From: Trichosphaerium sp. ATCC 40318
Taxonomy: Eukaryota > Discosea > Flabellinia > Trichosidae
DNA length: 64,000 nt
Direction: 5' to 3'
NCBI GenBank assembly: GCA_038496445.1
Contig: JALMLS010000075.1
Coordinates: 186,001-250,000, forward strand
Part shown: positions 44,930-57,711 of the stretch, one piece after another
Layout of the letters: each line of letters starts with the position of its first letter
Numbering within the stretch: position 1 is the first letter of the stretch
Program-made: the position numbers and the translations under genes
The notes under the pieces: model-generated
Told to the model about the DNA's origin: nothing
Databases searched by the model: none
What the model saw: only the letters and a program-made list of their open reading frames with translations

Positions 44930-47900
44930 TTACTCAACAATAAAAGTATTTTGAGCTGATGCATAAGGTCCAATTTCTATCTTCCATGTTCCAGGTAAAG
45001 GTCTGCGTACACCGTCCCTAGTACCACATTAGATGTCTGTCTTATGGTGTTGTGTACTGTAGATAATACGTACGTATCAGATAAAATGAGATCGGTTGCA
45101 CGAAGAGGAACAACAACAGTTCTTGATTCATTTGGTTTCACATCATACAATCGACTGAAAAAGTGCAGATATTTCAATGGATTGCCGTTTTTACCTGGTG
45201 ACGGTGGTACCACAAATGAAAGGAATGTGAAATCACTTGTGACACTTCCAGTGTTCTTTACGACTGCTGTGATGTCTATCGCAGTGTAAGCATATAGGGC
45301 AAGTTAAGTAAAAGAGGTGTACCTGCGACAGATGGTTGTTCCCAATCACGAAGTTGTTTGTCCTCAGTAACACCTTCCTGAACAATAAGGTCAGTATCAA
45401 CGGAACTTAAATGACTGTAAACATACCTTGATTTTGTAGATTGAAATAGAGTTTGTTGTTGAAGTTGTTGAGACACTGAAGTTCGTGTATGTCAATCCAT
45501 GTCCAAACTATTACAATATGTTAATCATAATTAAAATTAAAAATATAGTGTTGATGGAACTTACTGGATATACTGTGCCAACAGCATTATTGTAGAATCT
45601 GTATGATCGTCCTGTACAATTGAAAAGTCAGATGGAGTAATTAACAGCATATTTCTATGAAGATAGGACGTACCAGGAAAGTTGTTGGATGGACGCATGT
45701 TCATGTTGAACATTGATACATTCTTCAAATAATCTGCAGGATAAATTGTGTATGATAATCTTCCAGCTTGAGAGAAGTTAAAACGCAAGACCTTTTTTGA
45801 CTATGTTCGTTAGTATTGTACCTGGAGCGTTGTCTCCGAATATTGTTTGAGCGATAGCATCTCCTCCAGATTGGCCAGGATATCCAACAAACATAATGGC
45901 TCCAACCTATTCAAAAACTCAGTTGGGAACACTGGTTTCGATAAAATACTTACCTTCTTGTTTGCTTTTGCGAGTGTGAGATCTACTTGACCTCCAGACA
46001 TGATCACAAGTACAACTGGACCTTTGGAACATCCAGCAATTTCTGAGATGAAGTCTTCTTGGACACCAGGGAACGATATTATATTTCTAAAAGACATTAA
46101 TAATCCCAAAGTACTCGCTGAACTAAAACGTACCTATCATGATTTTCAGCTTCTTGAGTATCATCCAGGCCCATAACCATAACTGTTGCATCCGATGATT
46201 TTGCGGCATCACAAGCAGCGGCGAATTGGGACTTATCTGACGAGCTTATGTCACATCCTTTGACATAATTAACTGATGCAAACCTACAACATTATTAGTA
46301 AGCACGTGCTCATTCATAAAGATTACGTACTTCGAAAGACCTTCCAACGGAGATATCAAGTATGGAGCAATTCCATGATAACTAGATTGCATCACAAGAG
46401 TAGCGTTAGCGTTAGGACCAAGAAGTGCAATCTTTGATAGTGATTTGCTGAGAGGTAAAGTATTGTAATCATTCTTCAATAAAGTCATTGCCTTCAAAGC
46501 TGCTTTCAATGCAAGTTCCTAAACCACAATTAGTACGCTATAAGCATCAATAAACTACGCACTCTTGCGGATGTTGTGTCAACATCACTGGCAGTAAGTG
46601 ATGAGTATTGAGGATAATTCGACTCAGGATCAAACATGCCCAATCTGAACTTTACCATGTACATATTGTACAACGCTTTATCAACTGTTTCGGATGACAC
46701 TGCCTTGTTACTAATTAATTCTCGTTAGAATTTGGTAAGGTGATAGAATCGTTGAAGTTCACTTACGCTATGGCTTGTTCAAGATTCTCCTTTAGGAAAC
46801 TTCCACAGTCAAGATCCATACCAGCTTCTAATACAACTTTGCAAGTTTGATCTGTTGTATTTGTGTAATGGTGCGGATTCATAACGTCTATTGAAACAAA
46901 TGTTAAAAATAACAAAAACAGTATTATTGCTTACTCTCAACAGCGCCGCAATCAGAAGTAATGTATCCTTGGAAGTCCCATTTTGCACGAAGCTACAATT
47001 GTTAATACAACTGGAAAGAAAATAAAAAGATAAATATATAAATAGATTACCAAGTCATTCAGGATAGCTGGATCAGCGCATGATGGTACACCATTAACAG
47101 AATTGAAACTACACATGACCGCACTTGCTTTTGCTCTTAAAGAGCAGCTCTAGATAATCCAAGTTAGAACAGCGAACATTGTCTCAAAGTCTTGCCTTAA
47201 ATGCAGGAAAGTATGTATCATCAAGATCCTAGATTTAATTAACTACAAGTCTTTTTTCCTCTTTACAATTTACCTGCTGTGTTACAATGGCATTAAAGTC
47301 TCGTCGGTCGACTCCACCCCAGTTTTCAAAGTTGTAAGCAGCAACTATAGTCTATTAATAACTTTACGCCTTTGTTAAAAAATGAGAACGTACAGTGCTT
47401 GCAACAAGAAGATACTTTCAAGTATTTTGGATCATCACCTTGAAGAGCAGATACATAAGCGTGTGCGTACTCAGATGTATGATAAGGATCTTCTCCAGGA
47501 GTTTCTTGACCACGACCCCATCGTGCTAAATAAATAGTGGTAAGCAAATCTATTGAAAGTAGATTTGGAAGTGTTTTTTTACAACATACGATCACGGAAG
47601 ATGTTCACGTTTGGTGCCCTTTACATACATTAGCCATGAGTTTAATCATATTTTTTTAGAAATACATACCAGAAAGTAAGTCCAGCATGTCCAACATTGT
47701 GAAACGCGCGAGCCTCTATCGAACTCACTATTAGCTTACAGAAAAAAAAATGTCGTGCTGACTGATATAAACACGTGCCTGTACTTATAACCTCTACCAT
47801 ATCAGTAACAAGTTTCGAATCAAAAGCGCATCCAATTGATACAATTTGAGGAAAGCTTGTAGCAGAAGGGACAGGTCCACCAAATTTAATACCCTGGCAA

Positions 47901-49081
47901 TCTACAAACCATAAGTAAATGTATACTACAACTCTTGTCACTCACGTGCTACACCATGTAAAGCTTCATTCCACCATTGATACGATGGAATTTTAAGACT
48001 TTGAACTCCGGAAGCACCGTTTACAAACAGTCCAATTTTATCAGAGGCAGGAATTCTGTGCGTTTAATGAAAATAGTTGTCGCTTTGTGAGCTTGGCGTA
48101 CCTTGATACAAGATCTTTTACGCGACCACTGAACGATAAATCAAGATTGCAGAAAGGAAGCTCTTTGTTTGTTGGATCATCGCATGGTGTGCTGAGTTTA
48201 GAACCAACATTGACACATAGACCTCAAAATAGCAGTTGGCAAAATGAATATTGTAATTTTTTGGTTTGGGATCAGTTCTCACCTGATTGTTTTCCTCTCA
48301 AACTTCCATCAGTGGTGTTGAATATCCACTTCTGATTGTCTGCGCCAGTACAAGTCCTTTAAAAGAGTTAAAAGAAAGGAATAGTCTATGGAAAGTAAAA
48401 AAATCACGTGATATTTTATGTAGGAAACAGTTTTCGTTTGCTCACCAGATTTGTATGTTTGTCCCAGGAGTAGTGCCATAATCAGATGCGTCAAGGCATT
48501 TACCTGACAGTGTACTATTGAAAGTGTTATGAACCGAATAAGATGAACAAGTAGACCGAACTTTCACTCGAAAAATATTTGGTTTTAAACCTTTTTTAAT
48601 TTGTTTGGAAGAAAGATTTGTTTTACCTTACTACACTACCATCCGATTTGAGTGTCCATTCTTGATTCTGATGAGCAGGGTCTTTGTCGCTAGTATGGCA
48701 TGTAGATAACCAAACGTTAGAACCATCAGTGGTGCCATATTCCTCGATATCAAGACATTTCGCTGCGATTTGAGTTAGTTTTGTTGCTTTTTGATGAAAA
48801 AACCGATTTAAACGGAAAAACGGGCTATTAAACCGTTACGCAGATACGTGGTAATAAAGGTGGCGAGAGTGCGTACAATCTTGCGTCAAGCGAATTGTTT
48901 TGTCGTCAGAGTGGTAGGCCCATTTTTGCGGGTTTGCACCTAGTTTTTCAGTAAACGAGTTAAAATAGAGTACTGTACCGCAATCCCAGAGTTGAACGTT
49001 TGTTGTGTCAGGAAAGTCGGCGAAACTGGCTCCGAAGAATAAAAGGGCTACAAACAGTAGTACTTGCGTAGTAGTGCCCAT
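44930..49081 (-). CDS. Secreted ricin-B-lectin + GH3 beta-xylosidase-type enzyme, copy 4 (most diverged)
   Basis: Start chosen at the ATG 49081, giving a clean signal peptide ([20 protein letters not shown]) unlike that of copies 1-3; an in-frame non-ATG extension reaches 49120 but spoils the signal peptide. Mature sequence resumes with NVQLWDC. GH3 landmarks are kept: [23 protein letters not shown] (nucleophile), [16 protein letters not shown], and an acid/base region [11 protein letters not shown] that differs clearly from the SQExEGHDR of the others. The N-terminal lectin and C-terminal fibronectin-III-like exons remain close to the other copies, so similarity along the gene is patchy, as expected from gene conversion. 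Stop at 44932-44930. Confidence 0.87.
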
Positions 49082-49504
49082 CGCTGTCGTTACTGGAGGG
49101 TACACTGCATCACTTAACAAGTATTGCTTAAGCCAAAAAAAGAACTAGTCACGTGCTGTTAGGTGAACTTGACGTTTACCTCTGGCTCTTTATTTTATGT
49201 AGTCCTCGCGCTCTACAAGGCTGATAACATATTCTATGTGTTGTCGCTAGCGTCAGCAACTAGATGATGCAACCAAATTGTTTATTGCAAAGGTCGCTAC
49301 TTAATTTATTATTTTATTGCTAAATTTGTACATTTTTACAGACCAAACTATCGTTCTAACATGTTCTTTTTAATCATCAATTGTTTAATCTTATTCAATA
49401 GTATGTTGACATGTACTTTATCGGTTAAAAATCCACATTGAAAAGTAAACTGTTTGCCTCTAATGTAATAGTTTAAAAGACATCAACAAAAAAAAAAGTA
49501 AAAC
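49082..49504. other. Spacer upstream of GH3 copy 4
   Basis: AT-rich spacer holding the copy-4 promoter and the 3' end of the next minus-strand gene. One CACGTG core at about 49149. No gene seen. Confidence 0.5.
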
Positions 49505-52055
49505 TCACTGCATCCTTGAGAAACATTTTGTTAAATGAGATCCATCATAATTACTCTCTGGGAAAGATACAGTCGTTCTCCATGCATCTTAAAGTTGACA
49601 CATTAGCGTTATATCAATAGTTGATGTACTAACTGCGTACCCATGCTAGGTACTCCGAACAGTTTCATTAACTTGAAAGCGGCTGCATTTCCTTGTTGTA
49701 TGCGCTTATTGGTATCTTGTAAAGTTGAGATATACAACACCGGTAATATAATATACGTACAAAATGGGCCTTTGACACAAAGTTAGCATAAGTAGTGAAT
49801 ATTATAAAAGACGTACAACTTCTGTTTGGATCATGTTTTATTTCTCTTTCTTTTTCACGATTTCGTCTTGACATTCCTTTCCATATGGCAATCTTACCAT
49901 CCTCGCTTCCAAACCCTTTTGAATTTAAGTAGTTTAGAATCTTTTGTACGCCCATAGATATGCCTTTTGTAGAGTGCAAGTTTCCTAAACAGTCGAGCTG
50001 AACAATGATAAAAGACAAATACAATATTTGAAATGATGTTTTGGGACAAAACGACTGCTCGCCAACACTAATGTCCTACTACTTACTACACATATATCCC
50101 AGGCCAAGTCCAAACACAAGTACATCAGCGTCTTTTACAAGATTCAGGTGATTAACGTATCCTAGATAAAACAATAAAGAAAAAAGAAGGAAAGTTTTTG
50201 TAGAATTAAAATACCATCTGAAGAGGCTGCAAATTGAAAGCTAATACGAATCCACCCTTCCTTTAATTTATGTCTACTTTTTGCAACATCTTTTTCTTCT
50301 ATCTTAGCATACTCTATCCCATTTGTTTCAAATTCAAAATAAGATACATGCTTAATTTTAGTAACTTCACTGAAAAAAAGCGTTATTTATGAATAGAAAG
50401 ATTAAAATTATTCTCACAATGCTTCTTCGGGTGTTATGGTGAGTGACGAAACATCTTGTACGATTTTGATAAACAAAGATATCCACATGGTTCTTAAAGT
50501 TGAATCCTTCAAAAAAAAAAATTAGTGTTAATGATCAATGTTAACAAGCTTACTCCGATGAACGCTATCCACTTATTTTTGAAAGTACTGATTATACTGT
50601 GCCCACTAAATATATCGTATGTACAATCATAAGGTAACCAGACAAACTAGGCAAGTTACAACAATTCCACAACATAAAGATGTTACCTTTCGAGGAATAG
50701 GCAGTTGTTTAGGAATCACAGGTTGGGTTATTTGTTGAGACATACAGTTCTCTATCTTCCTGCATTTTTCCTCTGATACCCAGCGACCTTAGAATATAAG
50801 TGAATATTATTATAGATTGTAGACAAGTTACCCGGGTGATCGTTCTCGTCACATTGATTAATAGAAGCAACTTCAACATCAGGGGTTCCTTTAATTTCAA
50901 GGATTGTAGGTGTGTCACCAACACGCTCCCCTAGATATTTTGGCGCACCTCTAAATATAAGGTGAGTATTATATCACCTCTCTGAGGACCACGTACTTGC
51001 ACCTTTCTTTTCCTAAAGCACGTGGTTTTCGTATTTTCTTATCAAAATCTGGTTTTCCTTTTTTATGTGCTTTGAATATACACCTCTCACAACTATTAAC
51101 GGCTTAGAAATTGGAAAATAGTTAATAAAACCCGTATAAATTACTCAGCACAATTAGCATCGTCATTGGTATATGTCCTGTTTATCTCTAGAGCATACAT
51201 GCCAGGCTCCTCAAAAACAAGTTAATTAGAAGAACAAACATGAACAAAGTACTGGAATCATATAAGACACTTTATACAATCCTGGTGCCGTGCAAGTCAC
51301 ATTAGCTGAGTGGAGATACGCTCCACGTATTCTCACGTAGAAATCATCATCACAGGCTGTACCATTACGTATTTTTGGTTTTCTATGTCTTATTTTCGCT
51401 GTTTTACCACTGTGATAGTGTTTTGAGTGAATGTAAAAAGTTTCCTAAAGGAGAATTATAAGCGTTTGCTTACTAATAATAGAACGATAATGAATGCCAT
51501 ACCAAAACACCACTTCGTCCTTCTGAAGCCTTAATCGCGTTAGTACTGTTTGGAAATAAAGTAATAATCGTACTGCGTCACCGACTAATATAGACGGGTT
51601 GTGAAGCGTAGTAACAACACCTGATGGCCCTACCCATTTAACTTTTTTCGCTGGTTCGTAACCGAGCAATGATCGCATAAGAGTAAGTTTTGGCTCTTGT
51701 TTTTTCGGCATAACGACCTAAATCAACCTTAACTCAAAATATCTGGGCATTGATCACGTGCATTCTTTGTTTTTGAATTAGCCTTTGGTTTGGGTTCTTT
51801 GGATGTCTTTGTAGTCTTTGCTACTTCTATTGCTACTATTTGAGACTCTGCAGGTTTGTAATTTGTTTTTTCGCCAAAAGCTCTTTCGGATGCTTGCGTT
51901 GCTTGTATTGATGGTATTTCAGGCGATTTAAGCCAAGATGACAGAAAAGGAACGTCTTTATCTTTAATAGCCATCAACAGAAAGAAATGGCATAAGATCG
52001 TCTCGGCAAGCACAATCACGAGTAATATAGCCAACCATTTCTTTCTGAGCATCAT
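49505..52055 (-). CDS. NXPE/PC-esterase-like type II membrane protein
   Basis: The ATG at 52055 opens a short cytoplasmic MMLRKKW and a signal-anchor helix (LAILLVIVLAETILCHFFLL), then a Lys/Ser/Thr-rich stem. Splicing from about 51753 to 51690 keeps phase into KLTLMRSLLGYEPAKKVKWVGPSG, an Ig/filamin-like segment. Later exons include CDDDFYVRIRGAYLHSANVTC, RGAPKYLGERVGDTPTILEI and RWVSEEKCRKIENC. The SGNH-type catalytic block is KNKWIAFIGDSTLRTMWISL (about 50570-50460), with GDS holding the serine. The last exon has YDGSHLTKC, the DxxH motif, and ends at the stop 49507-49505. GDS plus DxxH with an N-terminal anchor and Ig-like domain matches NXPE/PC-esterase (CASD1/TBL-related) proteins, which O-acetylate or de-acetylate glycans in the Golgi. 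Substrate unknown. Confidence 0.75.
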
Positions 52056-52462
52056 CGAGGAGTTTAGCAGCAATCTCAGTTAATTGTTTAAGTCAGTTCA
52101 TTACTCACCTTGTACAGCAACCGCACACTACTGGTACTACGTATTAACGAGCGTACAGCAATTTTAGTAAAGATTTCTGATAAAGTAAAAAAAACACTAA
52201 AACAGTAAGCTGCCGTCCACCTATAAGTACGATTGTTAGTAAAGCAGTTTCGAAACAGCATCCTTGTAGTGTTCCCACCACGTTTCTATTGTTTTTGAAT
52301 GCAATCTCAACGTACATTAAACTACAAAAACTATCGTTATGATGCAAGAACACAAGTACGATAGCGTTTAACAAGTTTTGAGAGTTACTAATTTTTTTTA
52401 ACTCAAACAGAAGCTACGGATCTACAACTAGTGAGAATATTTGGTCTCTGCGCCTAAGCACT
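52056..52462. promoter_or_regulatory. Divergent promoter region
   Basis: Spacer between the minus-strand PC-esterase-like gene and the plus-strand CH-domain gene. A short minus open frame (52374-52144, rich in hydrophobic residues) is present but has no supporting features. The first exon of the CH gene, including its ATG, is probably hidden here. Confidence 0.35.
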
Positions 52463-55017
52463 GTGCCGGCGCCAAAAAGAGCTCCCCCAAAACCGAAGAA
52501 AGCTCATTCAACTGGTCAGACACGATCACAAAGCGCCAGGGGATCGAAACGATACTCAGTACGCTTTGCAGAAGCATTTTCTCCATCAAAGCGATCTAAA
52601 ACACCAAGGGCAAAGGTACAATATAAAATAGGTTTAAAAACGGAACTACCATACCCCTACACGACGTAATACTAATGTAATTGCACAGAAAACATCTACA
52701 GATCACCCAAAGAGCCTCAAATTCTTACTTCCAGGCGCTCAATGGCAAGTAGTACGATTTGTACCGGATGCAGTACTTCGTGACGTTGTTAGAAAAGTTT
52801 TCGACCGTTTTCCTAAATTAGGTACGTTAAAAAGCTAACACAAGCTAATCAACATTCTGAACAAACATATATCAATCATACGTAGTACTTTGTTGTTTTG
52901 TAGAATGCTGCCTTTTCTATCAATTTTTGCTAAATCAGTGACCAACCATAGATTTGGCCAATTACTTTCCTTGTAACCCTAAACATGTGGAATGCCCTCT
53001 TGACGATACGAAAACTCTTGGTGAACTAGCAGTAGGCGAAATTCTTATGAGAAAGAAAAAATCAGTATCAGCACGACAAAGAAAGTATTCAGAGATTTTA
53101 CAATGGCAAATGGAAGCACAAAAACGTAAAACGAAAATTAGAAGATCACAAAAAAGCCCTAAATTAAAAGAACAAGTGTACGTTTTTTATCAAAATGTAT
53201 GTTGTTCGATGTTTGCTTAATACTTTTTTTTCAGCTCGCCTAAGCGGTCTAGAGTGAGTCCTTCAACATCTACAAAGCGTTTGAGATCAAGGAAACATGT
53301 TCGCGTACAGTCTGAGACATCAAAGGCCTCTTATAGCGCTCCAGCTAGTATGCATGATAAAGACTATTCTATTCTATGCTGTTCACTTACCCATTTTTTG
53401 AGATGTTAGGCTTATTGCTCCAAAGCCCGTATTGAGAATAATACTACCAGATGATCAATGGGAGTATGTTAGATATGATGAAAAAGCTGTATTATGTGAT
53501 GTTATTGATGAAATGTGCGAGAAGCTACGCTTAGGTATGCAAACTTTTTTTTCTGAGATTTTTTTTTCTTGCTCTTCTTTGTTGCTTATACCAAGAAGGT
53601 GACCCTACTTATGCTATTGCGAAAAACACAACTACAGGAGAAATAATACATAAATCAACAAGAGTTAAAGCCTTAAGATTAATCGGTGTTGAAGAACTAG
53701 AGCTTTCAATAACAAACCCAAATCCTAAAAGAAGAAGACCAACTGAGTGGTCGTTTACTTCTAACACAAGTCGTCGTACGACTTTAATTCATTATAAAGT
53801 CAGCTTACAGAGTATTTCTAGATGACCCACGACTCAGAAGACGTGCTTCGTCATTGACACTTCATGACAGGAAAAGGAGTGTTGCAACTGTACGATTTAT
53901 CTTTTTCTTTTGGTTTGTAGGTTCTCTTGTACTTACAAGTCTCACTTTTAGGCTCTATTACAAAGTCCAACAACACTACATGCTATGAATGGAAAAACTG
54001 TCCAAAGACCAAGGCGTCGTGCGCCAGTATCAAGCAAACAAGCCCAAAAATTAAAGTCATCTGTGTCTATTGATAATTTACACAAATACAAAGTAATCCC
54101 GTCATCACTTCGAGCGTACCACTTACGCCTTTTCCTTAATAGGATACAAAAGAAGATGATTCAGATTGTACAGCTAGTATTGGGAGCCAATCAACCAATA
54201 CTGAAAGTTTGAGTGGCTCTGAAACAGTTAAGGTTATTAGCAATACAACTGAATTGGTTACCTCGGTGCGACCTTATATTAGTGATACAGGTACCAATAC
54301 ACCTATTTAATAGTCCTAATTAGTATTAGGCCATTATGATACATCATCAAACAACCTCGTTAACTGCCACATAAAGGTGAGGGGTCGCCAACAGTGGAGC
54401 GCTCTTATTGCCATTTTCACTTTTTTCTAATTTTTTTAGTCTCTCGTTGCTTGGATGAATGAATGCATGCGTGCTAAAGAGTATTTACGTGTTAAATCAT
54501 TGAAATATGATTTAAAAGATGGAACACAACTTTTATGTCTATTAGAGACATTATCTGGTCGTAAAGTTGATCCTACTTTTATTTATTCAAAATCAACAGA
54601 TTTTTCAGATAATCTTGAAAACCTTGATACAGTACTAAAGTTTGCTGAGTATCTTGGTGTGAGATCTGCCATTAATGCAAAGAGTACGTGAAGTAATATT
54701 CAAATCATTACTAATAAATAACATAAGGTGTGTACGATGGAGACATGTCCAATATAATTGGATTGCTTTTTGCAATTTGCGACTTTTATAAAGATTTTGA
54801 CCATACAAAGTCATCTTCTACACAAAAAATACCTATTGAAGAATCTTCTTCAAAACAAATAGATGAAGGGCACTTTAATCCCGTAAACTACACAAGAATA
54901 TCTGCCCACGTAAGGTGGCAAGAAAAACAACAAGAAGAAAATTTTAAGAATAGCGCATTATCACCAAAGCGTCCTAAACGTCGACCTAACCCAGATGCAA
55001 AAGTTAGAGTACTCTAA
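52463..55017 (+). CDS. Calponin-homology scaffold with two Ras-binding/ubiquitin-fold segments
   Basis: The first readable exon (52463-52615) is basic and Pro/Ser-rich and begins without an ATG, so the true start lies upstream. The next exons hold two similar ubiquitin-fold or Raf-RBD-like segments: SLKFLLPGAQWQVVRFVPDA (52715-52820) and VLRIILPDDQWEYVRYDEKA (53430-53535), each followed by a charged helix and continuing exons (DQPTIDLANYFPCNP; EGDPTYAIAKNTTTGEIIHK). Long basic Ser/Arg linkers follow. A C-terminal CH domain is at 54440-54790 (SLVAWMNECMRAKEYL, KYDLKDGTQLLCLLETLSG, VYDGDMSNIIGLLFAICDFY). The tail is basic and stops at 55015-55017. The combination suggests an actin- or microtubule-linked adaptor that reads a small GTPase. 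CH is confident; RBD is inferred from the repeated LPxxQW pattern. Confidence 0.75.
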
Positions 55018-55326
55018 AATAATATATAATTAACAAACACATGTAACAAGAAGTTATCACCACAAAAAAAACAAACCTAGCTGTACCATAAACCCATTAA
55101 CTGAAAGCGTAATTCTATTACTTACTGTACATTCATTTACCTCTCTTTAACTTTTTTGACACATGTATGCTTCCCAATTCCTTTGGCGGATACTATGTAA
55201 GTTAGAGTTTTGAGTGAGGATCGCATCAAACTTGAAGTGTACCGTCCTTACTTTTAAGTCCAGTTAGAAGGACCTCTTTCAAAAAGAACTTTTTTGCAAA
55301 GTAAAGATTATTAATTTTTATTTACT
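55018..55326. other. Convergent 3' spacer
   Basis: AT-rich spacer between the converging CH-domain and exonuclease genes. No gene seen. Confidence 0.6.
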
Positions 55327-57621
55327 TTACAGGACATCTATATCAAGCATTTCTCTTTGTTCTGTTCTATCTGGTCTAAGTGTACGACATTGCATACGAT
55401 GTTGGTAATTTAGAGGATCTTTATACTGCTCTTTTCTTTGTGGTTCTTTTATGCCTTTCTTTTGCCATCCATTGTTTACTACCTTCCAATTCACTTTTTT
55501 AGGCGTGCCTGTAAAACACAGTCAACTATTTGATCAGTAGAAATACAAAAAACTGTGCGTAGAATTGCAAAGAGCGCAAAAATTTCGGTCCCTCCAACTT
55601 TGGCAATGATACAATAACCAAATGTCAAAAAAGAACAAAGACAGTTAATAAATTTTCTTATTTGAGTACCTTCGTGGTACCCAGCATCTTCCATCCTTTT
55701 TTTTCTATTTTCTGCTATAGAAATAGTACCTCCTACATGAATTAAAATGTACATAAACGTGGTCAAGAGTTCCTACCTGTTTCCTTATCCAAGAGAGTAT
55801 CTTTGAAATCAAAGTGTTTAATCAACATTTTTCTAACTGTTTCCATTTCCCATTTTACAATAAAAGGCATCACAGTATCTTGTACTGGTGCATTATGTAC
55901 AAAATCCTCTATAGGAGGTACATCTATTTTTGTTTGAAGTGTTGTCAATTTAAGAGCAAGTTCCATTGTACTTCGGCTTTCCTTCAACCTAAATTGTTAT
56001 TAGTTTGTTCCAAGAAAACGAAAAGTTGAGGAGTTTCAACTAATAGGTAACTGACTAATGTAGTACAATTGTACTAAATAATGCTCTAGTTATCAAATAG
56101 ATAAGAACAATAAATCAATCGAGGAAGGCATGGCAAATAAGCTCAGATTGTTCAGACTATTTTCAAAAAATATGATGGGAAAAAATACCTTAGACGATGT
56201 TTTTCTGGTATCTCTTCGATATTCTCCAACAGTGTCTCAATTGACCCTATTTAAATGTCATCAGCTTAATGACACTATTTCATATGAGCCTACCATATTC
56301 ACTGAGAAGGTTAGCAGCTGTCTTTGGGCCTATACCTGGGACCTTAAGAGACCCATTAAATCAACAAATCTAAGCTCGAGTGGAAAACTACATTCTACTG
56401 TACCTTTGGTATGTTATCTATTGGATCTCCTGTTATAGCTTGAATATGTGGTATTACTTCAGGTCTAACTCCCCACCTCTCGGTAACATCTGGCTCACCT
56501 TTCGAAACTAGTTAATGAACGAACAACTTTGTTTTTCTTACGTATCCAACGTGGCGTCTTTGTTGTCGGAAAGGGGTTATACATTGTTACATTAGGCCTT
56601 ACAAGTTGCATCATATCCTTATCATTGGTAGCGATTATAACATTATGACCTCTTGCACGTGCTAGTGCAGTATAGGTCGCAATTAAGTCGTCAGCTTCAT
56701 ACCTTAGAATTTTTATCAGTTTTTTTTTGCTGTTGAGAAGGTGGACAAGAATGCGCTGTACCCTGGTATGTTTATGCTGTTGATATTAAACGCTTCGTTA
56801 CCTTCTTTAATAATTTCAAACTGAGGCTTTAAATCAGCTCTCATGTGATTTAATGATGGTCTTGTCTTTTTATATTCAGGAAAGATTTCATGACGGTATG
56901 TTTTACCTGGGCTACATAAAATGTAACTAACTATTTCTTTGGTATTTGGTAAATAATGATACAACTGATCTATGTAAATTACAAGTCCGAAAATTTGCAA
57001 AAGAGAGAATGCACTTTCAAGTGTTTCAATGAATAGATTTCAGAATGTTCAAAAAAAAAACAAATCAGTCTCCACAAACGGCTTCCAAAAAAAATTCGAA
57101 TTCAACTATAGTTTTATGATCTAGACTAAATATTTATAAAGCGAATCACATGCATGAGAAGTTAAAAAATTAAACACAAAACAAAGAAAATATCAGCAAA
57201 GAAATGTCAGAAGAAAAAAAATGAAATGTGTCACCTGTCATTGCAAACAATTAGGTAATCCGGTTTCTCCCTCATAAGCAATAGAATCTGTCTTATATAT
57301 CCATACGCAGCATTTGTGCATATATTTTGACCAACAGTAAGCCTTGGAAGCGCAAAAAAAGCTTTGAAGATCTAAGGCTATTAACGGTTATTGTTTTAGA
57401 TATAAAACAGGCGTACAAGGTTCAATCCATCCACAATAACGGTATTCGGTAGTTCTTTCGAAACTGAACGTATTTAGTTATAAATGTACGTTAGTAATAA
57501 TCTACGTACAGCCTTCTGCGGCAGGGCCTGGTTTTTCAGCTTTTTTACGTTTTGTTCGTTTAAAAAGCCTTGAGCGCGATTGTAGTGTAACTGCGCGCGC
57601 TCTAGTTTTCGCTAGAAGCAT
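55327..57621 (-). CDS. Stand-alone Pol-I-type 5'-3' exonuclease, probably mitochondrial
   Basis: The ATG at 57621 opens a basic leader without acidic residues (MLLAKTRARAVTLQSRSRLF), typical of mitochondrial targeting. Exons follow in the order of the bacterial Pol I 5'-nuclease domain: NTVIVDGLNL (first metal Asp), FKAFFALPRLTVGQNICTNA, EKPDYLIVCND, TYRHEIFPEYKKTRP, then EADDLIATYTALARARGHNV and VIIATNDKDMMQLV (acidic metal ligands), DPIDNIPKVPGIGPKTAANL (H3TH DNA-binding loop), and LTTLQTKIDVPPIEDF (C-terminal strand). The last exon (about 55505-55327) adds a basic tail of unknown function and ends at the stop 55329-55327. No polymerase domain follows. The family removes RNA or 5' flaps; in eukaryotes such free-standing forms act in organelle DNA replication and repair. 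Confidence 0.85.
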
Positions 57622-57711
57622 GCTTTGCTGTACATTCGTTGTACGTTGATAAACGTTAACCAGAAAAGCGTTGACAACCTATAACCATAAAATAGCTCTG
57701 TACAGCTTCTA
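57622..57711. promoter_or_regulatory. 90-bp bidirectional promoter
   Basis: The start codons of the minus-strand exonuclease (57621) and the plus-strand RCC1 protein (57712) are only 90 bp apart, so both transcripts must start within or upstream of each other's leader. No clear TATA element. Confidence 0.6.

Larger units (their letters stand above)
26525..49081. repeat. Large imperfect inverted repeat of four 4.15-kb GH3 genes
   Basis: Copies 1 and 2 (26525, 33562) are direct repeats on plus; copies 3 and 4 (to 40032 and 44930) are direct repeats on minus. Introns and parts of the flanks are conserved, which indicates recent duplication. The axis lies near 38.8 kb, close to the tRNA-like element. 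The spacers (30.7-33.4 kb, 37.7-40.0 kb, 44.4-44.9 kb) are unrelated to each other. Confidence 0.9.

Noticed and set aside
51720-51760. A 16-nt intron in the PC-esterase-like gene
   Set aside because: A normal GT-AG intron of about 62 nt from about 51753 to 51691 restores the frame, so an ultra-short intron is unnecessary.
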